Below are positions 33,520 through 44,537 of a stretch of DNA of 64,000 nt, in pieces. A program made the position numbers and the translations under genes. Numbering within the stretch: position 1 is the first letter of the stretch; every line of letters starts with the position of its first letter. The notes beneath the pieces were generated by a model. It saw nothing but the letters and a program-made list of their open reading frames with translations. It did no database searches and was not told where the DNA came from. Source of the stretch: Bog-756 sp963753905 (lineage in GTDB: Bacteria > Actinomycetota > Acidimicrobiia > Acidimicrobiales > RAAP-2); NCBI GenBank assembly GCA_963753905.1, contig CAVWDZ010000001.1, positions 2,790,001 to 2,854,000 of the forward strand, given 5' to 3'.

Positions 33520-35142
33520 TCAGCCGATCAGCAGGGTGGCCTGGTGGGCGAAGTCGAGGATCGGGCCGGGAAAGATGCCGAAGACCACGCTGAAGGCCAC
33601 ACACGTCCCGATCACCACCGCGGTCAGGGTCGGCACCGTGACCGGGCCCCGGGCCAACACCGCCGCGGTGGGCGGTGCGTCGGTCAGCACCTGGAGGCTG
33701 GCGATGCCGTCGACCGGAGCGGACGCGAGCGGGACGTCGAGCACCATCCCGTCGCCGGCGGCCTCTCCGATGTCGCCCTCCATGCCGACGGGAGAGAACA
33801 TGGTGACCGCCAGGCGGAGATAGAAGAAGACGGCAACCGCGGCCGACGCCATGGCGATGGCTGCCAACGCGTAGCCCTGGGTGGCGACCGACGACTCCAC
33901 CACGACGAGCTTGGCCACGAACCCGGTGGTGAACGGGACCCCCGCCTGCCCGAGGAGGAGCACGGCAAACGCCAGCGCCAAGAGGGGTTGTCGACTGGCG
34001 AGGCCCCGGTAGTCGGAGATCTGGTTCCCGGTGTCACCCTTCCGGGCCATCACGGTGATCACCGCGAACGAGCCGATGACCAGGAAGGTGTAGGTGAAGA
34101 TGTAATAGAGCGAGGCGGACACCCCTCGGGCGGTGGCCGCCTCGACGCCGAGCAGGATGAACCCGACGTGGTTGATGGACGAGTAGGCCATCATCCGCTT
34201 GACGTCCCGCTGGGTGAGCGCCACCACCGCACCGAGCACCAGGCTGAGCACGGCGAGGGCCCAGACGATGGGCTGCCAGTCGGCCCGGACGGTGCCGAAC
34301 GAGGAGACGAAGACCCGGAGCAGGGCGGCGAACGCACCGGCTTTGGCCACCGCGGCCATGAAGCCGGTCACCGGAGACGGCGACCCCTCGTAGACATCGG
34401 GCGACCACATGTGGAAGGGCACCGCGGCGATCTTGAAGCCGAATCCGATCAGCAGTAGGGCCATGCCGCCGAGGAGGACCCCGTTGGTGGCCACCACGTT
34501 CCGCGAGAGGAAGTCGGCGATCTGGGGCAGGTTGGTGGTCCCGGTGGCGCCGTAGGTGAGGGCGATGCCGTAGACGAAGATCGCCGACGAGAATCCTCCG
34601 AGCACGAAGTACTTGAGGGCCGCCTCGCCCGATTCGGCCCGCCGGTGGTTGGTCGCGGCAAGCACGTAGAGGGCGATCGAGAGGATCTCGAGACCGAGGA
34701 AGATCACGATCAGGTCGTTGGCCGCCCCCATCATCATCGCTCCCGACGCCGACACCATGGCCAGCGTCACGAACTCCGGTCCTTCGACCCCCTCACGGGT
34801 GAGGTAGCCGTCAGCGACCAGGGCGGTCAACAGCATGGCGATCGAGACCGCGATCTGGATGAAGACGTCGAACCCGTCGAAGGCGATGGCCCCCGCGATG
34901 GTCACCGAGGGACCGTGGGTCATGACCCGGTCCCACTGGAAGAGCGCCGCCACCAGGGCTGCCACCGAGACACCGGCGGCCATCAGCGTGCCCGCGCGCA
35001 CCGGGAGCACGGCGCGGAACAGCGACGAGACGGCCATGACCACCACGGCACCGCCGAGCATGATCAGGAGGGGGAGGATGCTCAGGTAGTCGATGTGGGG
35101 CACATGAATCGTCGGTGCCGCCGAGGCGAGGATCCGGCCCAT
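33520..35142 (-). CDS. nuoN: NADH-quinone oxidoreductase subunit N
   Basis: 540 residues, about fourteen helices, one of the three antiporter-like proton-pumping subunits of complex I. Typical segments include EILSIALYVLAATNHRRAES, AVPFHMWSPDVYEGSPSPVTGFMAAVAKAG with the broken-helix Lys, and DVKRMMAYSSINHVGFILLG. Last gene of the nuoA-N operon. Its ATG overlaps the nuoM stop by one base (TGATG). Confidence 0.95.
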   Translation of the reverse strand: MGRILASAAPTIHVPHIDYLSILPLLIMLGGAVVVMAVSSLFRAVLPVRAGTLMAAGVSVAALVAALFQWDRVMTHGPSVTIAGAIAFDGFDVFIQIAVSIAMLLTALVADGYLTREGVEGPEFVTLAMVSASGAMMMGAANDLIVIFLGLEILSIALYVLAATNHRRAESGEAALKYFVLGGFSSAIFVYGIALTYGATGTTNLPQIADFLSRNVVATNGVLLGGMALLLIGFGFKIAAVPFHMWSPDVYEGSPSPVTGFMAAVAKAGAFAALLRVFVSSFGTVRADWQPIVWALAVLSLVLGAVVALTQRDVKRMMAYSSINHVGFILLGVEAATARGVSASLYYIFTYTFLVIGSFAVITVMARKGDTGNQISDYRGLASRQPLLALAFAVLLLGQAGVPFTTGFVAKLVVVESSVATQGYALAAIAMASAAVAVFFYLRLAVTMFSPVGMEGDIGEAAGDGMVLDVPLASAPVDGIASLQVLTDAPPTAAVLARGPVTVPTLTAVVIGTCVAFSVVFGIFPGPILDFAHQATLLIG

Positions 35143-36709
35143 CAGGGTGCACCTCTCGGTCCGGGCCGGCGGGCGGGCGCGGCCAGAGGCTCCGGGTCCA
35201 GGCCGGCGGGCACCTTGGTGTTGGTCACCTTGTCGATGTGGATCACCAGCTGGTTGACCGACGGGGTGATCCGGTCGAGCACCGGCTTGGGGAAGACGCC
35301 GAGCAGGACGATGAGCACGATGAGCGGCGCCACGATGAGCCGCTCGTTCCAGGAGAGGTCACGCGTGCCGGCGTCCGCGCTGGCTGGTTCCCCGTGGAAG
35401 ACCTGTTGATACCCCCAGAGCAGGTAGATCGCCGCCACGATGGTCCCGGCCGTCGCCGCCACCGCCCACCAGCGGTGGGCCACGAAGGTGCCGATGAGGA
35501 TGAGCAGCTCCCCGACGAACCCGTTGAGACCGGGCACGCCGATCGAGGCGAGCATGGCGAGGGTGAACACGCCTGCCAACACCGGCGCAGGTGACTGCAG
35601 CCCGCGCAGCGAGCCGACCTGCCAGGTCTTGCGCCGCTCGTAGATCCACCCGACGAGGATGAACAGCGTGGCGATGACCAGTCCGTGGTTGATCATCTGG
35701 AGCACGCCGCCACTCAGTCCCTGGCTGTTGAGGGCGAAGGTGCCGAGTGCGATGAAGCCGATCTGGGCCAGCGACGAGTAGGCGAGCAGCCGCTTCAGGT
35801 CGCGTTGCGCGCAGGCCACGATGGCGCCGTAGACGATGCCGATGACCGCGAGGGTCAGCAGCACCGGGGCGAGGGTCCGGCTGGCCTGGGGGAAGAGGTT
35901 GAGGTCGAAGCGGATGATCCCGTAGGTGCCGAGCTTTGCCAGGACCGCGACCAGGATGATGGCTCCGGCCGTGGGTGCCTCTGCGTAGGCATCCGGGGAC
36001 CAGGTGTGAAAGGGGAAGATCGGCGCCTTGACCGCGAACGCCGCGGTGAAGGCGCAGAAGAGCAGCACCCCCTCGGTCCCGGAGAGATGGGTGTGCATGA
36101 GCGCCGGCAGTTCGAAGGTGAGCACGCGGGTCTGGGACTGGTGGATGAAGGCCACTGCCACGATGCCCACCAGCAGGAAGGCCGACCCGGCAAACGTGTA
36201 GACGAAGAACTTGATGGCCGCGTACCCGCGGCGGGCGTACCCCCACCCGCCGATGAGGAAGTACGACGGCACCAGGGTCAGCTCGAAGAAGAGGAAGAAC
36301 AGGATCAGGTCCAGGGAGACGAAGCTGCCCATGCATGCGGCTTCCAGCAACAACAACCAGGCCACGAACGAACGCGGGTCGCGGTGGGAGCGGGCCCCGA
36401 GCATGGTCAACGGGAAGAGCACCGCGGTGAGCCCCACCAGGAAGAGCGAGATGCCGTCGATCCCGAGGGACCAGTGGACGCCCAGGTCCTTGGTCCAGAG
36501 GTGGTCGCTGACCATCTGGTAGCCGCCGACGCCGGCGCGGAACCGGACGGTGATCGCGGCGGCGACGGCCAGGGTGAGCACGGAGACCGCCACGCCGAAC
36601 GCTTCGTGGAACCAGCTGGCCACCAGCCGGGTCGGCACCAGGGCGACCGCCAGCGCGCCGGCAGCCGGGACCAGTACCAGCACTGTCAGGAACGGGAAGG
36701 AGCCGCTCA

Positions 36710-36710
<1 letters not shown>
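35142..36710 (-). CDS. nuoM: NADH-quinone oxidoreductase subunit M
   Basis: 522 residues from the ATG at 36708-36710. Second antiporter-like proton-translocating subunit. Seen: FFLFFELTLVPSYFLIGGWG with the conserved Glu, APIFPFHTWSPDAYAEAPTA, the conserved Lys in VLAKLGTYGIIRF, and QRDLKRLLAYSSLAQIGFIA. The open frame extends into nuoL in another frame, which I reject. Stop and start codons overlap nuoN and nuoL by one base each. Confidence 0.95.
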
Positions 36711-38617
<1,907 letters not shown>

Positions 38618-38622
38618 CGCCG

Positions 38623-38928
38623 TCAGCCCCGCATCAGGTGGAGGTCGTCGGCGTTGGTGTTGGCCCGGCGCCGGAAGATGGCGACCACGATGCCCAGGCC
38701 GACCACGACTTCGGCCGCGGCCACGACCAGCACGAAGAAGACCAGGACCTGGCCGCCGATGTCGTGGAGGACCCGTGCGAAGGTCACGAAGGCCAGGTTG
38801 GCCGCGTTGAGCATGAGCTCCACGCACATGAACATGATCAGGACGTTGCGGCGCACCAGCACACCGAGGGCGCCGATGGAGAAGAGGACCACGCTGAGTC
38901 CGAGGTACCAGTCGGGATTGATGGTCAC
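38623..38928 (-). CDS. nuoK: NADH-quinone oxidoreductase subunit K
   Basis: 101 residues, three helices. The GVLVRRNVLIMFMCVELMLN stretch with the conserved Glu in ELMLNAANLAF and the later AAAEVVVGLGIVVAIFRR with its Glu identify NuoK. The GTG start overlaps the nuoJ stop (GTGA). A 5-base gap precedes nuoL. Confidence 0.95.
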   Translation of the reverse strand: MTINPDWYLGLSVVLFSIGALGVLVRRNVLIMFMCVELMLNAANLAFVTFARVLHDIGGQVLVFFVLVVAAAEVVVGLGIVVAIFRRRANTNADDLHLMRG

Positions 38929-39611
38929 GCGTCCACCTCCCCCACGGCTGGAGCCGGCGTTCCCCGGTCGTCGATCGCGACAGGGGGTGCTGTGCCGGAG
39001 TCGTCGGCGAGGATGGGATCGACCTCCGGCTCCTCGGCGAACCCCTCGCCCACCTGGGGCCGGCGGGAGAGCACGACGGCGCCGACCACTGCGATGATCA
39101 GCAGGGCGGCGGTGGCCTCGAACGGGAAGAGATAGGTCGTGAAGAGCGACTTGCCGAGCAGGTTGACGTTGGGCTCGCCGGTATCCGGCCCGGCCACGTG
39201 CGGTGCCCCGGTCACCCAGTGGGAGACCTGACCGAGCAGGAGCAGGCCGGTGGTCCCGAGGGCCACCAGCGCGATTGCCAGGGGCCGTTGCCCGCGCAGC
39301 GGCTCTGCGGCGATGTTCTCCTCACGGTCGACGCCGAGGAACATGATGACGAAGAGGAAGAGCACCACGATGGCGCCTGCGTAGACGATGACCTGCACCG
39401 CGGCCAGGAAGCTGGCCTGTTGGAGCACGAACAGGACGGCGACCCCGAACAGGGTCATGATCAGCATCAAGGCCGAATGGACCGGGTTGCGGGACGCCAC
39501 CACCCCGACGGCGCCGGCGAGCACGATGGCGGCCGCCACCGAGAAGACCCCGACGTCCACCGCGGACGCGTGGGTGGCCGCGACCAATGCGCCGACCAGG
39601 GCAGTGGTCAT
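38925..39611 (-). CDS. nuoJ: NADH-quinone oxidoreductase subunit J
   Basis: 228 residues, five helices. The VSVAAAIVLAGAVGVVASRN-type first helix, HSALMLIMTLFGVAVLFVLQ and AVQVIVYAGAIVVLFLFVIM are those of NuoJ, including the pi-bulge helix region. Its last 45 residues are a polar Pro/Glu-rich tail (FAEEPEVDPILADDSGTAPP). The ATG overlaps the nuoI stop by 4 bases. Confidence 0.94.
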   Translation of the reverse strand: MTTALVGALVAATHASAVDVGVFSVAAAIVLAGAVGVVASRNPVHSALMLIMTLFGVAVLFVLQQASFLAAVQVIVYAGAIVVLFLFVIMFLGVDREENIAAEPLRGQRPLAIALVALGTTGLLLLGQVSHWVTGAPHVAGPDTGEPNVNLLGKSLFTTYLFPFEATAALLIIAVVGAVVLSRRPQVGEGFAEEPEVDPILADDSGTAPPVAIDDRGTPAPAVGEVDA

Positions 39612-40546
39612 GTCTCGCCTCCGACGTCCCCGTCTTCCGCCGGGGCGGCTTCCGCCGGGGTGGCTTCCGCCGGGGCGGCTTCCGCCGGGGCGGCGGCCGG
39701 CTCGGCGGGACCCGGCTCCGAATTGCCGGCCGTGAGCGCCTCGGCGTACGCGGCATCGGCCTGGTCGCGGTGCTTCTTCCCGGCGCCGGGGGCAAACCGC
39801 TCGGCCTTCTCCAGCATGCGTCCGATGGCACCCCGGGGGCCGCGCTTCGCCGCAGGCAGGTCAGCCGGACGCAGGTGGCGCTCGAGAGTGTCCCGGAGCG
39901 CCATGCTGCCGGTGCTCGCGTCGTCGCGCCCGCCGCTCTGACCGGACTCGGGCGAGCGCACACCGAAGCCGAGCTCGCCCGACCACTGGACCTCGCCCTC
40001 GAACTCGGCACTGCCTGACGGCGATGTGGCCCGCATCCAGCCCGACGTGTGCAGATCGTCCCCCTCGCGCCAGTCCTCCCACGGAAGATGGCGCGGCCGA
40101 CCGTCATCGTCGACCAGCAGCTCCTCCTTGGTGTAGATCGCATCACCCCGGTTGGTGAAGGAGAACTCCATCAGCTTGGACTCGGTGATGGCCTCGGTCG
40201 GGCAGGCCTCCACGCACAGGTCGCAATGGATGCACCGCAGGAAATTGATCTCGTAGACGTAGCCGTACCGCTCCCCCGGCGACACCGGGTGGTCGGGGGG
40301 GTTGTCGAGTCCGCGGACGTAGATGCAGTCGGCCGGGCAGACCCCGGCGCAGAGCTCGCAGCCGATGCACTTCTCCATGCCGTCCTCGTACCGGTTGAGG
40401 ACGTGGCGACCGTGCTGGCGCGGCTGCTTGGGTCGTTTCTCCTCGGGGTACTGCCGGGTGACCGGCGGACGGCCGAGGTGCTCGAGGGTGAGCTTGAACC
40501 CGCCCAGGAAATTCTGTCGCCCGTGGGGGACGTCGATGTCCGCCAT
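39608..40546 (-). CDS. nuoI: NADH-quinone oxidoreductase subunit I with extended C-terminal tail
   Basis: 312 residues, much longer than the usual 160-190. Residues 1-150 are a normal NuoI with two 4Fe-4S motifs, CIGCELCAGVCP (Cys60, 63, 66, 70) and CIHCDLCVEACP (Cys105, 108, 111, 115), which carry electrons toward the N2 cluster. From about residue 180 the sequence becomes polar and disordered, ending in repeats PAEAA and PAEAT encoded by a 15-bp tandem DNA repeat. The tail function is unknown. The 4-base overlaps on both sides are ordinary for this operon. Confidence 0.92.
   Translation of the reverse strand: MADIDVPHGRQNFLGGFKLTLEHLGRPPVTRQYPEEKRPKQPRQHGRHVLNRYEDGMEKCIGCELCAGVCPADCIYVRGLDNPPDHPVSPGERYGYVYEINFLRCIHCDLCVEACPTEAITESKLMEFSFTNRGDAIYTKEELLVDDDGRPRHLPWEDWREGDDLHTSGWMRATSPSGSAEFEGEVQWSGELGFGVRSPESGQSGGRDDASTGSMALRDTLERHLRPADLPAAKRGPRGAIGRMLEKAERFAPGAGKKHRDQADAAYAEALTAGNSEPGPAEPAAAPAEAAPAEATPAEAAPAEDGDVGGET
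39634..39693. repeat. Four 15-bp tandem repeats in the 3' end of nuoI
   Basis: Four consecutive copies of CTTCCGCCGGGGCGG (one has T in place of C at position 13), encoding PAEAA or PAEAT on the minus strand. Repeat number may vary by slippage without breaking the frame. Confidence 0.85.
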
Positions 40547-41805
40547 CAGCGGTCAACTCCTTCGTTCGGGGTGAGCCCGGCCGATCCACCCGTGCGCCTC
40601 CAGACGCGCAGGCCGACCTGGGGCACGACGGCCCGGGCCTCCCCGCGCTCGCCACCGATTCCGAAGGCCCGGGTCATGAGGACCGCCGCCGCCAGGACGG
40701 TGCCCACCATGGCGATGCCCCACCAGCCGTCGATCACGAACCCGGCCACGATCATGAGCCAGCCCAGGGACAACGGGATGAGCCGCTTCCAGCCGAGGTC
40801 CATGAGCTGGTCGTAACGGAGGCGCGGCAAGGCGGCGCGCAACCACACGAAGACGAACAGGAAGACGATCGTCTTGCCCAGGAACCAGAGGATGGGCCAC
40901 AGCCACAGGGTGTAGGGGATGTGGGGGATCGGCCCGTCGGGCCCACCGAAGAACAAGGTGACCGTGATGGCCGACATGGTGATGGTGTTCATGAACTCGG
41001 CCAGGAAGAAGAGTGCGAAGCGGATCGAGGAGTACTCGGTCACGAAGCCGCCGACCAGCTCGGAGTCGGCCTCGACCAGGTCGAACGGGGGCCGGTTGGT
41101 CTCGGCGATCACCGCGACGAAGAAGATCACGAAGGGTACGACGGCCAGGCGGATGACATTCCACTGCCAGAGGTGGCCGGCCTGGCCGTCCACGATCGCC
41201 CGGGTGGAGAGCGATCCGGTGATCAGCACCACCATGACCACCGTCATCCCGAGGGCCGCCTCGTAGGAGATCATCTGGGCCGACGCCCGCACCGAACCGA
41301 GGAGCGGGTACTTCGACCCCGACGACCAGCCGGCCAGCATGATCCCGTAGACGCCGATTGCCGACATGGCCAGGAGGAAGAGGATGCCCATGGGCGGGTC
41401 GGCCAGCTGGAGCTCGAAGGTGTGGCCGGCGATGGTGACCTCGCCACCGATCGGGACGATCGCAAAGCTCAGGAAGGCCGGGATGATGGTGAGGTACGGG
41501 GCCAGCTTGAAGACGAACCGGTCGGCCTGGTCGGGCAAGAGGTCTTCTTTGAAGAAGAGCTTGATCCCGTCGGCCAAGGTCTGGGCGATGCCGAACGGCC
41601 CGGCCCTGTTGGGCCCGATCCGGCTCTGCATGTCGGAGATGACCTTGCGCTCGAACCAGATCATCAGCATGACGGCCACCATCAGGGCACCGAAGACGAC
41701 CAGCACCTTGATCAGGACGATGAGCAGGACGACCCAATCCACGCCGCTCGCGTAGAGGGGATCGGTGCCGAACAGCCCTGCTGCGAGGTGGCCCGGTGAG
41801 CTCAC
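40546..41805 (-). CDS. nuoH: NADH-quinone oxidoreductase subunit H
   Basis: 419 residues from the GTG at 41803-41805. Membrane subunit at the quinone-binding junction. Signatures: MIWFERKVISDMQSRIGPNR, DGIKLFFKEDLLPDQADRFV, AETNRPPFDLVEADSELVGG and a C-terminal FLFVFVWLRAALPRLRYDQL. GTG overlaps the nuoG stop. The last 45 residues form a polar tail. Confidence 0.95.
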   Translation of the reverse strand: MSSPGHLAAGLFGTDPLYASGVDWVVLLIVLIKVLVVFGALMVAVMLMIWFERKVISDMQSRIGPNRAGPFGIAQTLADGIKLFFKEDLLPDQADRFVFKLAPYLTIIPAFLSFAIVPIGGEVTIAGHTFELQLADPPMGILFLLAMSAIGVYGIMLAGWSSGSKYPLLGSVRASAQMISYEAALGMTVVMVVLITGSLSTRAIVDGQAGHLWQWNVIRLAVVPFVIFFVAVIAETNRPPFDLVEADSELVGGFVTEYSSIRFALFFLAEFMNTITMSAITVTLFFGGPDGPIPHIPYTLWLWPILWFLGKTIVFLFVFVWLRAALPRLRYDQLMDLGWKRLIPLSLGWLMIVAGFVIDGWWGIAMVGTVLAAAVLMTRAFGIGGERGEARAVVPQVGLRVWRRTGGSAGLTPNEGVDR

Positions 41806-44537
41806 GGGGTCTCCATCCGCAGGTCGACCACCGGGAACGCCCGGTCGATGAGGTCGGCCACCGTGCCATCGCCGAAGGGGACGTTGAACTCGGTGGCCAC
41901 CACCCGGCGCGGCAGGGACCGGTCGGGTGCGACTGGCACCACCGTCGAGGTGGTGGAAGAGCGCAGGCGCACCGATCCGCCGGCCGCCACCCCGAGATCG
42001 TCGAGATCGTGCGGGTTGACCCGGAGCACCGCCGGCTCCACCAGGCCGGAGAGGGCGTCGACGGCGTTCATCGCCGACCCATGGTCGTAGAGGGTGCGCG
42101 AGGCGACCAGCCGGACCGAGTAGCCGTCCATCGGAGCCACATGGGGCACCGCCAGATCGGCCGGTCCGGACAGCACGGACGGCCGGACCGGGGCAGCCCC
42201 GTCCCGCGTCGGCGCGTCCGGCGCGTCGGCGTCGCTCCCCCCGCTCCCGTCGCCGAGCAACCCGGCGAGACCCGCCCGGGGTGGCGCGCCCTGTCGCTCG
42301 ACCGACTCCACGCCGGGCACGGCCATCGGATCCAACCGGGGACGCCCGACGGTGAGCGAGATCGGGCTCACCGAGAGGGGGGCCGTCACGCCGTCGGCGG
42401 CCCCCACGGCGTCGAGGACCGAACCGGAGATGCCCCGGTGGGAGACGGCCACCCGCTCGATCTCGTCCCAGACGGCACCGACCGAGTCGAACCCGGGATC
42501 GCTGCCCAGGTGGACGGCGAGCTCGGAGGCGATCATCCAGTCCGGCCAGGCCTGGCCGGGGGGCACCAGCTTCTGCCCGACGCGGGAGATCCGCCCCTCG
42601 ATGTTGGTGGTGGTGCCGCGCCGCTCGTGCGCCTCGGCGGCCGGCAGGACCACGTCGGCGTTGTCGAGCACCGCCCCGGGCGTGCTGGCAACCGCCACCA
42701 CGAACTCTGCACCCTCGATGGCGCGGCCGGCCAGGCGCCGGTCGGGGAAGTCGGTCAGCGGGTCCGCACCGAGGAGGACCAGCGCGCGGACGCGGGGGCC
42801 CTCGGCCTGATCCCCGGCGGCCGCGGCCAGGATGTCGGCTGTCCCCCGACCGCGGCCCGTCGGTACCGAGCCCCAGGCCGCCTCGAACCAGGGCCGCCCT
42901 TCGTCGAGGGCCACCCGTCCCGGCAGGACCCCGGGGGCGAGTCCCATGTCGAGGGCGCCCATCACGTTGCCGCGCCGCAGGGCGGGCAGGAAGCGCGCCT
43001 CGGGAAGCGCGCGTGCGAGGACCTGCGCGGCCTCGGCCACCAGTTCGCCATCCTCGGCCAGGGAGGGCCTGCCGACCACGACGACCACCGGGCCGGCCGC
43101 CACCAGCCGGCGGGCCTCGGAGAGTGCCGCTGCGTCCGCCGTGTCGCCCGCTGCCGGGCCGTCCCCGACCAGTGCCCCGGCGAGATCGATGGCCTGGCCC
43201 GGGGCGTAGCGCAGGGAGACCGCGGCATACGAGGTGAGCGAGGTCGCCTGCGGCGAGAGCTCGACCAGCGCGGTGCCGCCGCCGACCGCGGCGGCCCGCA
43301 GCCGGAGGAAGAGCACCGGAAGCTCCTCGCGGATGTCGCCTGTGAGCAGGATGACCGTGGACGCCGCGGCGGCCTGGTCGATGGTGGCCCGCGGCAGACC
43401 GAGGACGACCTCGGCCGGCAGCCCGTCGGCGAGCTGGGCGTCGACGGAGTCGGTGCCGAGCACCCCCTTGGCCAGCCGGGCCCAGGCGTAGGCACCCTCG
43501 TTGGTCAGCCGGGAGCCGCCGACCACAGCGACCGCCTCGGGTCCGGCGTCGTCGAGGACCGACTGCAACCCCGTGGCCGCGGCGGCCAGGGCCTCGTGCC
43601 ACGAGGTGGCCACCAGGGTGCCCTCCTTGCGGACCATCGGGTCGGCCAGACGATCGTCCCGGTTGACCGCATCTGCCAGGAACCGGCCTTTGTCACAGAG
43701 CCAGCCGTGGTTGACCGGGTCGATGTCGATGCCCAACAGGCGGGTCAACCGGTTGGAGGACGACTGCACCGCCACTCTGCAGCCGAGCGCACAGGTGGTG
43801 CAGGTCGACTCGACCTGGTCGAGGTCCCACGGACGGGCCGCGAACCGGTACGGCGACGCGGTCAGCGCCCCGACCGGGCAGATCTGCACCGTGTTGCCGG
43901 AGAAGTAGGAGGTGAACGGCAGCTCGGGGAACACGCCGACCTCGATGTGCTCCCCCCGGCCGATGAAGTCGATCTGGGCCTCGCCGGCCACTTCGTCCGC
44001 GAAGCGCGTGCAGCGGCTGCACTGGATGCACCGCTCGCGGTCGAGCAGCACCAGCTCGGAGATCGGCATCGGCTTCTCGAAGTGGCGCTTCTCCTCGACG
44101 AACCGGGTCTCCCCGGGCCCGTAGGCGAGCGTCTGGTCCTGGAGCGGGCATTCGCCGCCCTTGTCGCACACCGGGCAGTCGAGCGGGTGGTTGATCAACA
44201 GGAACTCGAGGACCCCGTCCTGGGCCTTCTTGACCTTGTCCGAATCGGTGGTGACCTCCATACCCGGCGCGACCTCGACGAAGCAGCTCGGCTGCAACGA
44301 GGCACCGCGGGGGCCGCTGACCTCGACCAGGCACATCCGGCAGACGCCGACCGACTCCATCCGCGGGTGGTAGCAGAACCGCGGGATGAACGTGCCGGAC
44401 CGCTCGGCGGCGGCGATGAGCAGCTCACCCTTGTGGGCGCGCGCCGGCCGGCCGTCGAGGGTGAAGTCGACGGTCGGCACGTCAGGAGCGTCCCCGGTAC
44501 CGGCGTCTGCCGTGGTCGGGGCGGACGGCTCAGCCAT
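41802..44537 (-). CDS. nuoG: NADH-quinone oxidoreductase subunit G
   Basis: 911 residues from the ATG at 44535-44537. Largest peripheral-arm subunit. An N-terminal 2Fe-2S ferredoxin domain (FIPRFCYHPRMESVGVCRMC) comes first. It is followed by PLDCPVCDKGGECPLQDQT with His/Cys ligands, CIQCSRCTRFADEVAG, and a second Cys set CTTCALGCRVAVQ of the extra N7-type cluster found in many bacteria. The C-terminal half is a molybdopterin-fold domain without a working active site. The start overlaps the nuoF stop by 8 bases. The GTG 12 bases upstream is an alternative. Confidence 0.94.
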   Translation of the reverse strand: MAEPSAPTTADAGTGDAPDVPTVDFTLDGRPARAHKGELLIAAAERSGTFIPRFCYHPRMESVGVCRMCLVEVSGPRGASLQPSCFVEVAPGMEVTTDSDKVKKAQDGVLEFLLINHPLDCPVCDKGGECPLQDQTLAYGPGETRFVEEKRHFEKPMPISELVLLDRERCIQCSRCTRFADEVAGEAQIDFIGRGEHIEVGVFPELPFTSYFSGNTVQICPVGALTASPYRFAARPWDLDQVESTCTTCALGCRVAVQSSSNRLTRLLGIDIDPVNHGWLCDKGRFLADAVNRDDRLADPMVRKEGTLVATSWHEALAAAATGLQSVLDDAGPEAVAVVGGSRLTNEGAYAWARLAKGVLGTDSVDAQLADGLPAEVVLGLPRATIDQAAAASTVILLTGDIREELPVLFLRLRAAAVGGGTALVELSPQATSLTSYAAVSLRYAPGQAIDLAGALVGDGPAAGDTADAAALSEARRLVAAGPVVVVVGRPSLAEDGELVAEAAQVLARALPEARFLPALRRGNVMGALDMGLAPGVLPGRVALDEGRPWFEAAWGSVPTGRGRGTADILAAAAGDQAEGPRVRALVLLGADPLTDFPDRRLAGRAIEGAEFVVAVASTPGAVLDNADVVLPAAEAHERRGTTTNIEGRISRVGQKLVPPGQAWPDWMIASELAVHLGSDPGFDSVGAVWDEIERVAVSHRGISGSVLDAVGAADGVTAPLSVSPISLTVGRPRLDPMAVPGVESVERQGAPPRAGLAGLLGDGSGGSDADAPDAPTRDGAAPVRPSVLSGPADLAVPHVAPMDGYSVRLVASRTLYDHGSAMNAVDALSGLVEPAVLRVNPHDLDDLGVAAGGSVRLRSSTTSTVVPVAPDRSLPRRVVATEFNVPFGDGTVADLIDRAFPVVDLRMETP

